DNA from: Herbivorax alkaliphila
Lineage (GTDB): Bacteria > Bacillota > Clostridia > Acetivibrionales > Acetivibrionaceae
Direction of reading: 5' to 3'
Assembly (NCBI RefSeq): GCF_030848475.1
Contig: NZ_JAVDDS010000005.1
Span: 62,001 to 126,000 of the forward strand
Length of the DNA stretch: 64,000 nt
Shown: one piece after another, positions 1 to 8,685 of the stretch
Position numbering within the stretch: position 1 is the first letter of the stretch
How the letters are laid out: each line of letters opens with the position of its first letter
Made by a program: the position numbers and the translations under genes
Notes under the pieces: generated by a model
Database searches by the model: none
The model's input: the letters and a program-made list of their open reading frames with translations, nothing else
What the model was told of the DNA's origin: nothing

Positions 1-875
1 TCAGGCTTTATGTCCGTGTTTTCTGTTTTTAAAAAGATACTGTCTATAGGAGTTTGTGAAATGCCATGTACATCCCTAGCTTCACAACCTATCCAGCAGC
101 TTTTATACTCTTCAAATTCTTCGTTTTCTATGTGATGGTCATCATCTTTCATAAGAATGATTTTATCATCATTTTTAATTACTTCACTAAATTCAAACCA
201 TTTTCCATTACTCCTATAAACCCACCTTGTATATCTGTCATCTGTAAGGTTATAAAGAGTTTTATCCTTGTTTTCTTCATCCTCAGGAAACTGTATAGTA
301 AGTTCAACTAAGGCCTTATTTTTTAGTTTTAAAACATCATCATGGCAAAAGTAAATTGCATGTTTTTGAAGATTCTTATAATTATTAAAATCAAAAAAAC
401 TTACAGATTTACCCTCCTCTTCATCACTATATGCCCTTATAATTTTGTCTTTAATTCTGCTCAAAAAATAGATATCTTTAATTTGTGAGGGAGTAACATA
501 AACTTCATTTTGAGTTTCAAATACAATCTTATCAGAATCATCATTTGTTTGGGATAGAAGACCGGTATTTTTTTTGACAAATATCCCTTCGCTAATAGCT
601 GAACTTAGCTTAAAAGTAACAATTCCCTGTGCAGATATAGACGGCAAGAGCTTTATGTCAATCAAATTCAAAAAAGATATATAGTTTTTATATGGTACCT
701 GATTAATCCGTGAGACTGTTTCTTCAAACATATCTGCAAACAGCAATGCAAGAGCTGACCCAACATCAGGATTATCAGTGTCAAATCTCCACTCAGGGGT
801 ATAATGCTTTGAAACCTCTTTAATATATTTAATTATGTCATCCTTTGTTCTTTTATCTATATTAGGTATATTCAA
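1..875 (-). CDS. Baseplate J-like protein of the contractile injection system (3' end outside window)
   Basis: Partial gene: it starts at TTG (875) behind GAGGGGG and stays open to base 1, so at least 291 residues are seen and the C-terminus is missing. The N-terminus reads LNIPNIDKRTKDDI and then has TPEWRFDTDNPDVGSALA, a signature of the gp47/baseplate-J-like proteins of CIS clusters. Such proteins form the outer wedges of the baseplate, linking the gp25-like ring to the fibres and triggering sheath contraction. It lies 37 bases after the gp25-like gene in the same direction, the usual order. Family assignment comes from the N-terminal motif and position; no jelly-roll C-terminus can be checked. 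Confidence 0.85.
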   Translation of the reverse strand, partial: MNIPNIDKRTKDDIIKYIKEVSKHYTPEWRFDTDNPDVGSALALLFADMFEETVSRINQVPYKNYISFLNLIDIKLLPSISAQGIVTFKLSSAISEGIFVKKNTGLLSQTNDDSDKIVFETQNEVYVTPSQIKDIYFLSRIKDKIIRAYSDEEEGKSVSFFDFNNYKNLQKHAIYFCHDDVLKLKNKALVELTIQFPEDEENKDKTLYNLTDDRYTRWVYRSNGKWFEFSEVIKNDDKIILMKDDDHHIENEEFEEYKSCWIGCEARDVHGISQTPIDSIFLKTENTDIKP

Positions 876-912
876 CTTGAAAACTACCCCCTCTTTTTTT
901 GCGAATGTATTT

Positions 913-1323
913 TTACCCTATTCCCTCATTAATGTAGAATGGATAAACAAGATTATACGGGTTGTTAGTTGCTCTAACAACGTAGCTTATATTGATTAAC
1001 AGTTTATGGGCATCCCCATCGTCTTTTGTTAACTCAACTAATATCTCGCTTATTCTTGGTTCCCACTGCACCAATGCATTTTTCACTTCTGTCTCCATAA
1101 GTTTTAATGTTGTATAGTCATTGGTATCAAACAAATACTTCTGAATATCGCATCCAAAATCTGGCATCATAACCCGTTCTCCTTTCCGGGTCATTAGTAT
1201 TATGTAGATGGCTTCCTTTATGTCCTCTTCGTATTCTGAAGTTTTTATTCTTCCAGTCTTTTTGTCTACCCTAATAGGAAATTTCCAACCCCGACCTAAA
1301 AATCCTTTGACCTCATTTTCCAA
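913..1323 (-). CDS. GPW/gp25-like baseplate wedge protein
   Basis: 136 residues, typical for the gp25-like family (T4 gp25, P2 gpW, Afp9). It begins with FLGRGWKFPIRVD and contains the diagnostic IYIILMTRKGERVMMPDFG segment, where the R-K-G-E-R core packs against the sheath initiator. In known CIS particles this protein starts sheath assembly on the baseplate. The start is TTG at 1323 with GGAGG nine bases upstream. It follows the gpV-like gene by 14 bases and precedes the baseplate-J gene, so it is clearly part of one operon. Nothing is missing compared with the family. Confidence 0.95.
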   Translation of the reverse strand: MENEVKGFLGRGWKFPIRVDKKTGRIKTSEYEEDIKEAIYIILMTRKGERVMMPDFGCDIQKYLFDTNDYTTLKLMETEVKNALVQWEPRISEILVELTKDDGDAHKLLINISYVVRATNNPYNLVYPFYINEGIG

Positions 1324-1337
1324 AACAAGCCACCTCC

Positions 1338-2108
1338 TTAGTTTATCTTTACTACGGCACCTTTTATATTTGCAGCTCCATCAGATTTAACATTTAAATT
1401 TGATGAAGCTTTAATATTTAACATTCCTGCTTCTATACTCATACTCTGAGTCTTAAGTTTGATAGACTGGCTTCCATCTATCTGTATATTATTGCTTTTT
1501 AACTTAACACTTCCTGAATCACCGTCAATTTGCATATTAGATGACCCAGATTCGACAACCACTTTGCTTTTCCCCTTTACTGTCACAGTTCCTTTCTTTG
1601 TATCTATCTCCATTAAATTGCTTCCATCTTTATCTTTTAATAAAATGTTGTTTTTTTCATCATCCATCCTCATCTGAAAATCTCCTGGCGTATGAATATC
1701 AATATATTCCTTCCCCTTTTCATCATTAAAAACAATCTCATGTCCACCTTTGGTCTTTATTTTTTTTACATGATTGTCCTTGTTAAAAGTCTTGTCTGGA
1801 ACTTTGTCTATATTATTCCAAAGGCATCCTATAACATAAGGTTTGTTAATGTTACCTTCGATAAATGCCACTAAAACTTCATCTCCTATTTCCGGTATAA
1901 AATAGGTTCCTCGATTCTTTCCTGCTGCTAATGTAGCAACTCTTATCCAGTCGGTTATATTTTTTTTAGGTTCCCTTGTTAAAAGCTCAACCTTTACCAT
2001 TCCAGGGAATTTCTCGTTGTTGTTGTCTACAACAATACCTATCATAACCCCGTAGATAACATCTTTTTCATCTTTTACAGGTTCTAACAAAAGATCATAT
2101 ATACTCAT
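1338..2108 (-). CDS. gpV/Gp5-like spike protein (N-terminal OB-fold, C-terminal beta-helix)
   Basis: 256 residues. Residues about 15-105 match the baseplate assembly protein V OB-fold: GVMIGIVVDN, then DWIRVATLAAG, GTYFIPEIGDEVLVAF and PYVIGCLWN, the conserved VgrG/Gp5 core. Residues about 115-256 are short alternating strands with repeated D/K/G turns (for example IDGDSGSVKLKSNNIQID), expected for the trimeric beta-helix needle. In this system the VgrG function is split: this is the spike half and the neighbouring gene is the hub half. The ATG overlaps the upstream gene's stop by 4 bases, so translation is coupled. A PAAR tip protein is not seen in the window. Confidence 0.93.
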   Translation of the reverse strand: MSIYDLLLEPVKDEKDVIYGVMIGIVVDNNNEKFPGMVKVELLTREPKKNITDWIRVATLAAGKNRGTYFIPEIGDEVLVAFIEGNINKPYVIGCLWNNIDKVPDKTFNKDNHVKKIKTKGGHEIVFNDEKGKEYIDIHTPGDFQMRMDDEKNNILLKDKDGSNLMEIDTKKGTVTVKGKSKVVVESGSSNMQIDGDSGSVKLKSNNIQIDGSQSIKLKTQSMSIEAGMLNIKASSNLNVKSDGAANIKGAVVKIN

Positions 2109-3208
2109 AAATTATCAACTCCTACATCAAAGGAAGTTATAAAACCTCTACTTCCAATATTGTGTGTTACTTTTGCAATGTAATAATTTCCATTTATACC
2201 TTCACCCATTTTTGATAATTGAATAAATCTTCCAGGAACGATTTCTGGCAAGCCTATACATTTTCCTTTTCCACTGCCAAGATTTTCCCCAATCTTCTCC
2301 AGCTCAGCTTTTGCCCTGATATCTGCTTCCTTTTGTGATTTGATTGACTGATCCACAATTAGAGTCTTAACATCTTTTATGACACTTTCTCCTGACTTCC
2401 CAAGTTTGATTGTCTTTTTTGCCTTGCTTTCAAATATGTCCTTTTGAAGTTCATTGCTGCTTCTTACAATAACTTCAGAAACTTGTCCCATAAGACCTAT
2501 TTCCCGTGAAAAACTAAGCAAATTTACTCCCCATTCCAAATTAATAACAGGCGGAGTAATCTTTTTAGGTTTTCTAAAATAAACTATTCCTTGAAAAACG
2601 AAAAATTCCCAGTTAAGCTCTTCTGCAGATTTTTTTATAAACTCATAATCACTTTTAGAACTTATTTCCACATAATCTTCTCTATCCGCTAGCTTATCTA
2701 CCTTTATTTCATTATTTTTACATAGCACGGAATACTTTTTAATTAAAGCTTCAACAACTTTACCAACATTTTTTTCACTTGTGACTTGGGATAATCTGTT
2801 ATTCATCATAGCACCTTTAACATCCATACACCTTATATGAATGGCCGGCACATCATCTGAAAAGTCTGCTGAGATTTCTGATATATATCCTTTGAAAACC
2901 TTAACTGTCTTTATATATCCAACCTGAACTTCTACAATTTTTCCCAAATCAAAATATTTATCCATTAATTCTTTTTTAAAACGTCTCGCCACTTTATCAT
3001 ATATGTTCAAAACCGAAAAAGAGCACGCACTAGCTTCATAACCTACCGTTAACTCTATATTTATATCATTAATTACAACCCGCTCTTTTTCCACAGGATC
3101 ATTATTATTAATTAAAATTTTGAAAGTTGGAACGGAAAAATCCATATAGTGTTTTTTTAAATCCGAATATTTATATTTTTCACTACTCATCAAGTTTTTT
3201 TGTGTCAT
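2105..3208 (-). CDS. gpD/Gp27-like hub protein (phage late control D family)
   Basis: 367 residues, close to the family size for P2 gpD/T4 gp27-type hubs. Visible family features are ISEISADFSDDVPAIHIRCMD in the middle of the first barrel, YEFIKKSAEELNWEFFVF followed by VYFRKPKK, and a C-terminal barrel ending GNYYIAKVTHNIGSRGFITSFDV. The hub is the trimeric adaptor between the tube and the spike at the centre of the baseplate. It is separated by 64 bases from the LysM gene upstream and overlaps the spike gene by 4 bases. No unusual deletions are visible. Confidence 0.93.
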   Translation of the reverse strand: MTQKNLMSSEKYKYSDLKKHYMDFSVPTFKILINNNDPVEKERVVINDINIELTVGYEASACSFSVLNIYDKVARRFKKELMDKYFDLGKIVEVQVGYIKTVKVFKGYISEISADFSDDVPAIHIRCMDVKGAMMNNRLSQVTSEKNVGKVVEALIKKYSVLCKNNEIKVDKLADREDYVEISSKSDYEFIKKSAEELNWEFFVFQGIVYFRKPKKITPPVINLEWGVNLLSFSREIGLMGQVSEVIVRSSNELQKDIFESKAKKTIKLGKSGESVIKDVKTLIVDQSIKSQKEADIRAKAELEKIGENLGSGKGKCIGLPEIVPGRFIQLSKMGEGINGNYYIAKVTHNIGSRGFITSFDVGVDNL

Positions 3209-3272
3209 AAACTTAAAGTCCTTTCTTTATCTGTGTCTTATGCATCTTAATAAAATACCTGTAGGTTTTAAA

Positions 3273-3938
3273 TCAGTTTATTGAAGGCAATTTAAAAACC
3301 ATTCCAGACTTTACTTTTCTTGGATTCAATATCTTGTTTTCATTTGCAATAACTCTCCACATAGCAGGGTCGTCATACTCTTCATTAGATAGTGTCCAAA
3401 GCTGATCGCTTCCCTTTAGTATTCTTTGCTTGGTTCTATCCGGAGACTCTAAAGGCTTTTCTTTACTATTAGAACTCTCTTCAACAGTTACTTCTTTAAA
3501 AACCACTTTAAGCTTTGCCCTCACAGGCTTGCCATCACTCATAAACATAGTAAAATTTTGATCTGCACTTTCTAAGTATCCAGCAAAGTTTAGTGACCCC
3601 CACACAAAATGACATAACGGGGGTCTATGTGTTGTAGGCTCTACATTAAGAAGATCTGTAATTTTATCTGTTTTTTCTCTTACATCTTCACATTTTGCAT
3701 CTTTGTTTTCTTTTGACTCTAAAATATATTTTTTATAGGTATCAAAATGCAAATCCATATCAAGTTGCCTAACATTTCCTGCGTTAAACTGGGCTACATT
3801 TTCATTTGTTCCCGTTATTGGTGTGAAACCTATTTCATTTCCAGCGGATATAGTGTATTCGCTTGGATTAAAATGAACTTCTATTTCCTTTGTTTCATTA
3901 TCTTTTTCATAGTAAATTTTCGCCTTGTCTAATCCCAC
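3273..3938 (-). CDS. CIS tube/baseplate protein with C-terminal LysM domain (Afp7/gp53-like)
   Basis: About 221 residues. The N-terminal 150 residues resemble the CIS tube-associated family (KIYYEKDNETKEIEVHFNPS, then GTNENVAQFNAGNVRQLDMD and HFVWGSLNFAGYLES). The last 45 residues form a LysM-type module (DQLWTLSNEEYDDPAMWRVI, NPRKVKSGMVFKLP). In eCIS and T4 the LysM protein ties the wedges to the hub, and the fold is used structurally here, not to bind cell wall. Two GTG codons are possible starts. I prefer 3938 because AGAGAGG lies nine bases upstream; starting at 3947 would add three residues and leaves no SD. Confidence 0.9.
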   Translation of the reverse strand: MGLDKAKIYYEKDNETKEIEVHFNPSEYTISAGNEIGFTPITGTNENVAQFNAGNVRQLDMDLHFDTYKKYILESKENKDAKCEDVREKTDKITDLLNVEPTTHRPPLCHFVWGSLNFAGYLESADQNFTMFMSDGKPVRAKLKVVFKEVTVEESSNSKEKPLESPDRTKQRILKGSDQLWTLSNEEYDDPAMWRVIANENKILNPRKVKSGMVFKLPSIN

Positions 3939-3977
3939 TCTCTTCACCCTCTCTTTAAATTATTAAAAATATAGTAG

Positions 3978-6900
3978 TCAAAATATCCCCCTTCTTTTTC
4001 TTTCAAAATCCAGCTTTCGTTCTAATTTATCATAGACTTTCTCCATAATGCTATTAATGTCAATGTCAATTTTTTTAGATTTACTGCTATCTAAGCTCTG
4101 AATATTTTCTTTTATTTGCTCATTCTTCTGAACCTGTTTCAAACTGTCTTTTTTGTGTTCATTTAAATTTGTATTCTCATTCTTCTCTTTTTCATTTGCC
4201 TTAAGCACCATATTAGGGTAGTTTTTTTTATAATTTTCATCCTGTCCTTTTTTGTCAGCATGTCCATGTTCTTTAATATCTAGTTTGTCAGAATGCTTTA
4301 TTATTGACAATGTACTTTCACTGTTAATAAGATCAGTTGTATTTATGTGTCTGTCATATTTTTCAAATATTCCACCTAGGATTGTTTTTGTATTTACTTT
4401 CTTTGTTATTACAGTGTCTATTTCTTCAATTTCTTGTATGTTTTTTGCTAATAATTCAGTTTCACTTTTTTTATTTGCAAATATGCTTTTAAGTTCTTTG
4501 TGCAAAAATGTATTACCTATTTTCATAATACTATTAGCATAATCTGTTTCTTCCCCGTTCGAGAGGCTTTTTAGTTTAATGAATGTTAACTTATTTTTTT
4601 GTATGTTTAGCTTTTCATTTAATTTTGTAAATATATTATTTCTTTCCTTAACTTGTATAAGTTCATATTGTTTATCAATGTCATAAAATAATTTTTTATT
4701 CTCTTTTTTCTTTAAAATATCTATGTCACTTGTTATTTCGAAGTTTTTTTTGTTGACCACTGTGTCAAATATCCTGTGTATATTTCTTTCATTGTAATCT
4801 TCAATCTCTTTATTTAAATTGTGTGATTTTTTATCAACATCCACAAACTCTTCAAAAGGCATCTTATGACGCAGTACATCTTTTAACGAAAATACTTTAT
4901 TGTCAACTGATTCATTAAAATTTATAAGTCTATTATGTGAGTTTGTTGTAAAAATACTGTTTAAGATTTTGTTTCCAGTTGCATTTATTCCAACCTTAAA
5001 AGCATTTACGTAATTATCCTTATACCAATTTTTCCACTGAGTCAATAAATATACTGTAATCTGTGACATATTACCAGCATTTTTTGAATGTTCTGTTTTC
5101 TTAATATTGTTATAATATTCTTTAGTTGCCTTTTCTTTGACTTTTGATTTTTCCTTAATTTTGAGCTTATCTATGTAATCATGACTTTCTCTATTTAAAA
5201 TACTTTCATGTTGTATAACTTTTTTATCTAATACTCTTTCAAGACTTTTTTTTCTGTACACCTGTGGCTTTTGTTTTATATCCTTTTGAGATATATCACT
5301 GTTTTTTAAATTTTTGTGGACTTTAAACGGTTGATTGTCCAATAATTTTTTTAATATGCTCTGTTTTTTGTAATATAGCTTGCTGTTTTTATAATTATTG
5401 CTTTCATATTCTCTAAAGATATTTATATCTTTAGATTCTGTGTTATTTTTGATAGATTTGTTTTTTATAAATCTGTTTTTTATAATAAAGTTACATATTT
5501 TTTCTACAAGATAGCTGTTTGAATTCATTACTTTTTCAGTTATTAAACCACCCTTAACAAGTTCAAAAATACTCCTGTTTTCATCGCTAAATGTACTTGT
5601 AACTTCTTTTTTGTTATTTTTATTTAGCCTGTTTATTTCTACGTAAATAGATGATGTATTTTTATTGTTAAAACTTTTATAATCACTTTTCAATATTGAG
5701 CTGACAACTTTTTGGCCAATGTGTCTGCTTAAATCTAGCAACTTGTAATTTGTAATATCATCAATATAATGTAAACGAATATCTTTTGAATTTTGCTTTT
5801 TTAAATCACCGTTTATTTCACTTGTATCTGTTAATACGTTATGGTAATAATTAATTTTATTACCATAATATGTTTCTTTGTAATCTCTTATAACTTTTTC
5901 ATTTAACCTTCCATCTTTTTCACCAATTTCGATTCTGTCGGTATCTTTTTTTGTTTTCTCAGATAATATGAACTTCTTAATGAATTGCATTGAATTTATA
6001 TCTTTACATGCCTCTTTTGTGATGTTAAAAATTTCATTATTCCCATTAGATAGCACAAAATTTGTATGCTCGCTCCATTGATTTATAATATTTGAAAAGT
6101 CTTTAAAATCTGAGTATATAGTATTGTTTATAAAATCATTTTTTTTACTATAATATTTATTAGAGTCATCGGTATTTGATATAAAATTTTTATTAAAATC
6201 TACTTTATTAAAAACCCTTTCAGCTTCATCATTAAATATGTTGGCATACTCTTCATTAAAAACTCTTTTACCTTCATCATTAAATATGTTAGCATACTCT
6301 TCTATATTGCTTTTATCAATTTTGTTCATATTAAATGACGCTGTACTTTTATAATTATTTTTGAATATTGATTTGAATATTTTCCCAACAGTATATCCGC
6401 TTAAATTCACTGGCTTTTCAGTTGAATTAACGCTATTAATTAATGTTATGTCATTTAATTTTTTAAAATTACCATCAAAAAAACAATTATTTTTTTGATA
6501 AATGCCATTATGTTTAAAATTGTTTTCTTCCAGCGTATAATATTCAAAAACATTACTTGGGTTATTAGTTTCTGTTGACCAGTTATTGTATTTTTTATTC
6601 TTATTGTATCTATTGTTAAGTATACTTGTAAAACTATCTTGACTGGAAATTTCATTTTTTATGTTAAATACTTCATTATTGTATTTTTCTTTGTCCTTAT
6701 ATTCATTTAATAAAAAAACACTTTTAAAGATTTTAGAAATTTCATGTGTACTGTTTAACATTTTCTCATTAAAATTATAACTACATTCTCTAAATAAAAA
6801 ATGTCCATTTTCAGCCTTATTAGCTATTTGATTATTTATACCATCTGAAGCTATATGTTTTTGATTATACTTTTTTTTATTTTTTCTTTTTACTGAGTCT

Positions 6901-7316
6901 ACTTGAACTTTTGAATCTTTTTTACTCTCCACTTCAGGCTTGCTAAAATTGCGTTTTTTTTCATGGTTTAAAACATACTTTTTGTATATTACACTATTGT
7001 TTTTTAAAAAATTCATTGCCTGATTTTCAAAATTTTTATGTGCATGGTTAAAAGATAAGCCTGAATATTCCAAATAATGCATGCTGGCTTTAATAATTTT
7101 TTGGATGTTTTTTTTATGGAAGGCAGTATTAACAGTATTAGATATATTATTATAATTTTCTGTATTTAATTGCAAAAAAAGATTGTATATATTATTATAA
7201 TTTTGCAAATTGCTAATACTGCCATAAGCATCCTGATTGTCTAAGTTGTAATCCTTATGCAAAATTAGCTGGACACCCTTCCAATTATCGCCACTTCCAT
7301 ATAAATAGTCTTTCAT
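3978..7316 (-). CDS. Giant Asn/Lys/Ile-rich CIS-locus protein of unknown function
   Basis: 1112 residues, not recognised as a named family. Composition is extreme (Asn, Lys, Ile, Ser, Tyr) with no signal peptide or membrane span. A short hydrophobic unit of the type GKIFKSIFKNNYKS recurs in diverged form roughly every 80-130 residues (KIFKSVFLLNEYKD, QKVVSSILKSDYKS, NKILNSIFTTNSHN, KELKSIFANKKS), suggesting a degenerate long repeat. A 15-residue segment EEYANIFNDE... is tandemly duplicated. The last 27 residues, INSIMEKVYDKLERKL then DFERKRRG, are a strongly charged amphipathic tail that may dock on a CIS partner. Its place between the second tube-like gene and the LysM gene makes it a CIS component, perhaps a ruler, chaperone scaffold or cargo (inference). 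The ATG has only a poor SD. Confidence 0.6.
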   Translation of the reverse strand: MKDYLYGSGDNWKGVQLILHKDYNLDNQDAYGSISNLQNYNNIYNLFLQLNTENYNNISNTVNTAFHKKNIQKIIKASMHYLEYSGLSFNHAHKNFENQAMNFLKNNSVIYKKYVLNHEKKRNFSKPEVESKKDSKVQVDSVKRKNKKKYNQKHIASDGINNQIANKAENGHFLFRECSYNFNEKMLNSTHEISKIFKSVFLLNEYKDKEKYNNEVFNIKNEISSQDSFTSILNNRYNKNKKYNNWSTETNNPSNVFEYYTLEENNFKHNGIYQKNNCFFDGNFKKLNDITLINSVNSTEKPVNLSGYTVGKIFKSIFKNNYKSTASFNMNKIDKSNIEEYANIFNDEGKRVFNEEYANIFNDEAERVFNKVDFNKNFISNTDDSNKYYSKKNDFINNTIYSDFKDFSNIINQWSEHTNFVLSNGNNEIFNITKEACKDINSMQFIKKFILSEKTKKDTDRIEIGEKDGRLNEKVIRDYKETYYGNKINYYHNVLTDTSEINGDLKKQNSKDIRLHYIDDITNYKLLDLSRHIGQKVVSSILKSDYKSFNNKNTSSIYVEINRLNKNNKKEVTSTFSDENRSIFELVKGGLITEKVMNSNSYLVEKICNFIIKNRFIKNKSIKNNTESKDINIFREYESNNYKNSKLYYKKQSILKKLLDNQPFKVHKNLKNSDISQKDIKQKPQVYRKKSLERVLDKKVIQHESILNRESHDYIDKLKIKEKSKVKEKATKEYYNNIKKTEHSKNAGNMSQITVYLLTQWKNWYKDNYVNAFKVGINATGNKILNSIFTTNSHNRLINFNESVDNKVFSLKDVLRHKMPFEEFVDVDKKSHNLNKEIEDYNERNIHRIFDTVVNKKNFEITSDIDILKKKENKKLFYDIDKQYELIQVKERNNIFTKLNEKLNIQKNKLTFIKLKSLSNGEETDYANSIMKIGNTFLHKELKSIFANKKSETELLAKNIQEIEEIDTVITKKVNTKTILGGIFEKYDRHINTTDLINSESTLSIIKHSDKLDIKEHGHADKKGQDENYKKNYPNMVLKANEKEKNENTNLNEHKKDSLKQVQKNEQIKENIQSLDSSKSKKIDIDINSIMEKVYDKLERKLDFERKRRGIF

Positions 7317-7408
7317 AATTTTAAGAGAAAATCCAGCATCTATTAAATTTATATTTATATTTAAGGGTTTAATGTTTGTTCACTCACTTTCTTAGTATGT
7401 TTCTAGGT

Positions 7409-7975
7409 TTAAACAAACAAAGCATCATTTAACATCTGATTTCCTTCTTTAGCAAGTCTTACTGCTGAAGACACAAGAATACCTTTAGCCAAACTAGGTA
7501 TTTCTGGATTAAGTCCGCAGTGAACTATTTCAAAACTCTCAACCATTACATCATTGCTCAAAGAATCAAGATCAGAAGCATTCCATCTAACAGGTAATAA
7601 AGGTGCATCTATAGTTATTATTCTCATACACCGTAAATCACTGCTCATAACCAAAATTGTACCTGCCGTATCACTGGCAACTCCTAATTGAAATGCCTTT
7701 AATATCTTCTTTGAATCAAAAAGACCTATCCCCTTTTCAAATACAATTTTTTTTTCACTGGCTTTAGCTCTAGGAAGAACATGACAGTGGGAGTTTACTC
7801 CGCCTTCCACAATTGTGTCATATTCTATGTCTGACTCAAGTCCTGTTATTTTAGAAAAACTAAACAGAGCTTTACCAAAAAGCACTATAAAATAATTACC
7901 TGAAACGGGATATCTGTTAAGTAGCAAAGACCGAGCTTTTCTCGCTACATTTTTAGCTGATAAATCTATGTCTAT
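7409..7975 (-). CDS. Second tail-tube-like protein (gp19 fold, likely tube initiator); start codon apparently ATA
   Basis: About 188 residues. FSKITGLESDIEYDTIVEGG, the KKIVFEKGI strand and the closing RWNASDLDSLSNDVMVESFE followed by IVHCGL are the landmarks of the T4 gp19/Afp1-5 tube fold, also seen in the main tube gene. eCIS clusters normally carry such a divergent second tube protein that joins the baseplate hub to the tube. Start choice: no ATG is available. A perfect GGAGG lies at 7984-7988, and eight bases downstream the in-frame codon is ATA (7975), giving IDIDLSAKNV. The only conventional alternative is TTG at 8002, overlapping the upstream stop (TTGA) but with the perfect SD inside the coding region. 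Confidence 0.82.
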   Translation of the reverse strand: MDIDLSAKNVARKARSLLLNRYPVSGNYFIVLFGKALFSFSKITGLESDIEYDTIVEGGVNSHCHVLPRAKASEKKIVFEKGIGLFDSKKILKAFQLGVASDTAGTILVMSSDLRCMRIITIDAPLLPVRWNASDLDSLSNDVMVESFEIVHCGLNPEIPSLAKGILVSSAVRLAKEGNQMLNDALFV

Positions 7976-7998
7976 AATAAACACCTCCAGAAAGTATA

Positions 7999-8181
7999 TC
8001 AAAATCCCTCAAATATATTTTTAGGAGAATCATTTAACTGGCTGTTTATCCTAGATATCTCCTCGCACCAGCGTTTTCTTTCTCTGTGATCCATTGCCAT
8101 AATATCGTCATGGTTCCAGTGAAAATAATAGGCAATAAATGCTACCTCTTTGTAAAGCTTTTCAGCTGGGTAGACACTTAT
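7999..8181 (-). CDS. DUF6760-like small CIS protein (60 aa), apparently starting at ATA
   Basis: Small gene reading ISVYPAEKLYKEVAFIAYYF then HWNHDDIMAMDHRERKRWCE and ending NIFEGF. The YPAEKLYKEVAFIA...HW....I..M.HRER.RW pattern is that of the short conserved protein that follows the tail-assembly gene in many CIS loci (DUF6760, role unknown). No ATG, GTG or TTG exists in frame between the SD and the conserved region. GGAGG of the upstream gene lies seven bases before an ATA that overlaps the upstream TAA as ATAA. This looks like a former ATGA overlap in which both G bases became A. The gene is intact otherwise and ends 2-3 bases inside the TTG-start reading of the next gene. Confidence 0.8.
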   Translation of the reverse strand: MSVYPAEKLYKEVAFIAYYFHWNHDDIMAMDHRERKRWCEEISRINSQLNDSPKNIFEGF

Positions 8182-8549
8182 TCCCCCGCCTCCAAAAAAT
8201 TTACAGGAGCCTCGTAATTATGACCGCACTTTGGGCAAGCTGTTTTGTATGATGGATTCTCCATCTGGTTTATTCTCTGATATAAGTCCTGTAGATAAGC
8301 AAGATCTGTGGTAAAAAGCTTCTCAACAGTTTTAGTATCAATTCCTTTTATATCTCCCAATTTATCAATAACCCTTGAAAGAAGAATAATGGTTAAATAT
8401 CCAGGATTAGACTGGACTCTTGGATCTTTCATAGGAAGAATTTCATCTGCTGCAGTAGCAAGCCTCATTACACCTTTTTTGTGTAAATTTCCATTTTCAT
8501 CAATGTAACCTTTAGGAAGCTCAAAATTATACTCTGTTTGAAATGCCAT
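8178..8549 (-). CDS. CIS tail-assembly protein with C-terminal zinc-knuckle-like CxxC
   Basis: 123 residues: FELPKGYIDENGNLHKKGVM followed by RLATAADEI...DPRVQSNPGYLTIILLSRV and FTTDLAYLQDLYQRIN. This arrangement is typical of the small tail-assembly/chaperone-like proteins encoded directly after the tube gene in CIS and Mu-like tails. The C-terminus holds CPKCGH, a half zinc ribbon. Its likely role is in tube or baseplate assembly and not in the mature particle (family inference). It starts at ATG with SD GGAGGGG, and it is separated from the tube gene by 136 bases carrying two hairpins, so its expression may be set below that of the tube. Confidence 0.85.
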   Translation of the reverse strand: MAFQTEYNFELPKGYIDENGNLHKKGVMRLATAADEILPMKDPRVQSNPGYLTIILLSRVIDKLGDIKGIDTKTVEKLFTTDLAYLQDLYQRINQMENPSYKTACPKCGHNYEAPVNFLEAGE

Positions 8550-8581
8550 AAATTTCCCCTCCGTTTTTTAATAATAAAATA

Positions 8582-8649
8582 GCCAAAACTTTTATCTCTT
8601 TCCAAGTGTTTGGCTCAGGCAAAAAACAGATTTACATCTGTTTTCTGCC
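8582..8649 (-). terminator. Two hairpins between tube and tail-assembly genes
   Basis: On the minus strand the first hairpin pairs GGCAGAAAACAGAT with ATCTGTTTTTTGCC (8618-8649, 14-bp arms, one mismatch, 4-nt loop). The second pairs GCCAAA with TTTGGC (ends at 8582 and 8614). Neither has a clean T-tract directly after it, so partial termination or RNA processing/stabilisation is more likely than full termination. Such a device after the most abundant structural gene would raise tube-to-assembly-protein stoichiometry. Confidence 0.6.
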
Positions 8650-8685
8650 TCCCACCAAAAAAATAATTTTTATTATAGTTATAAG

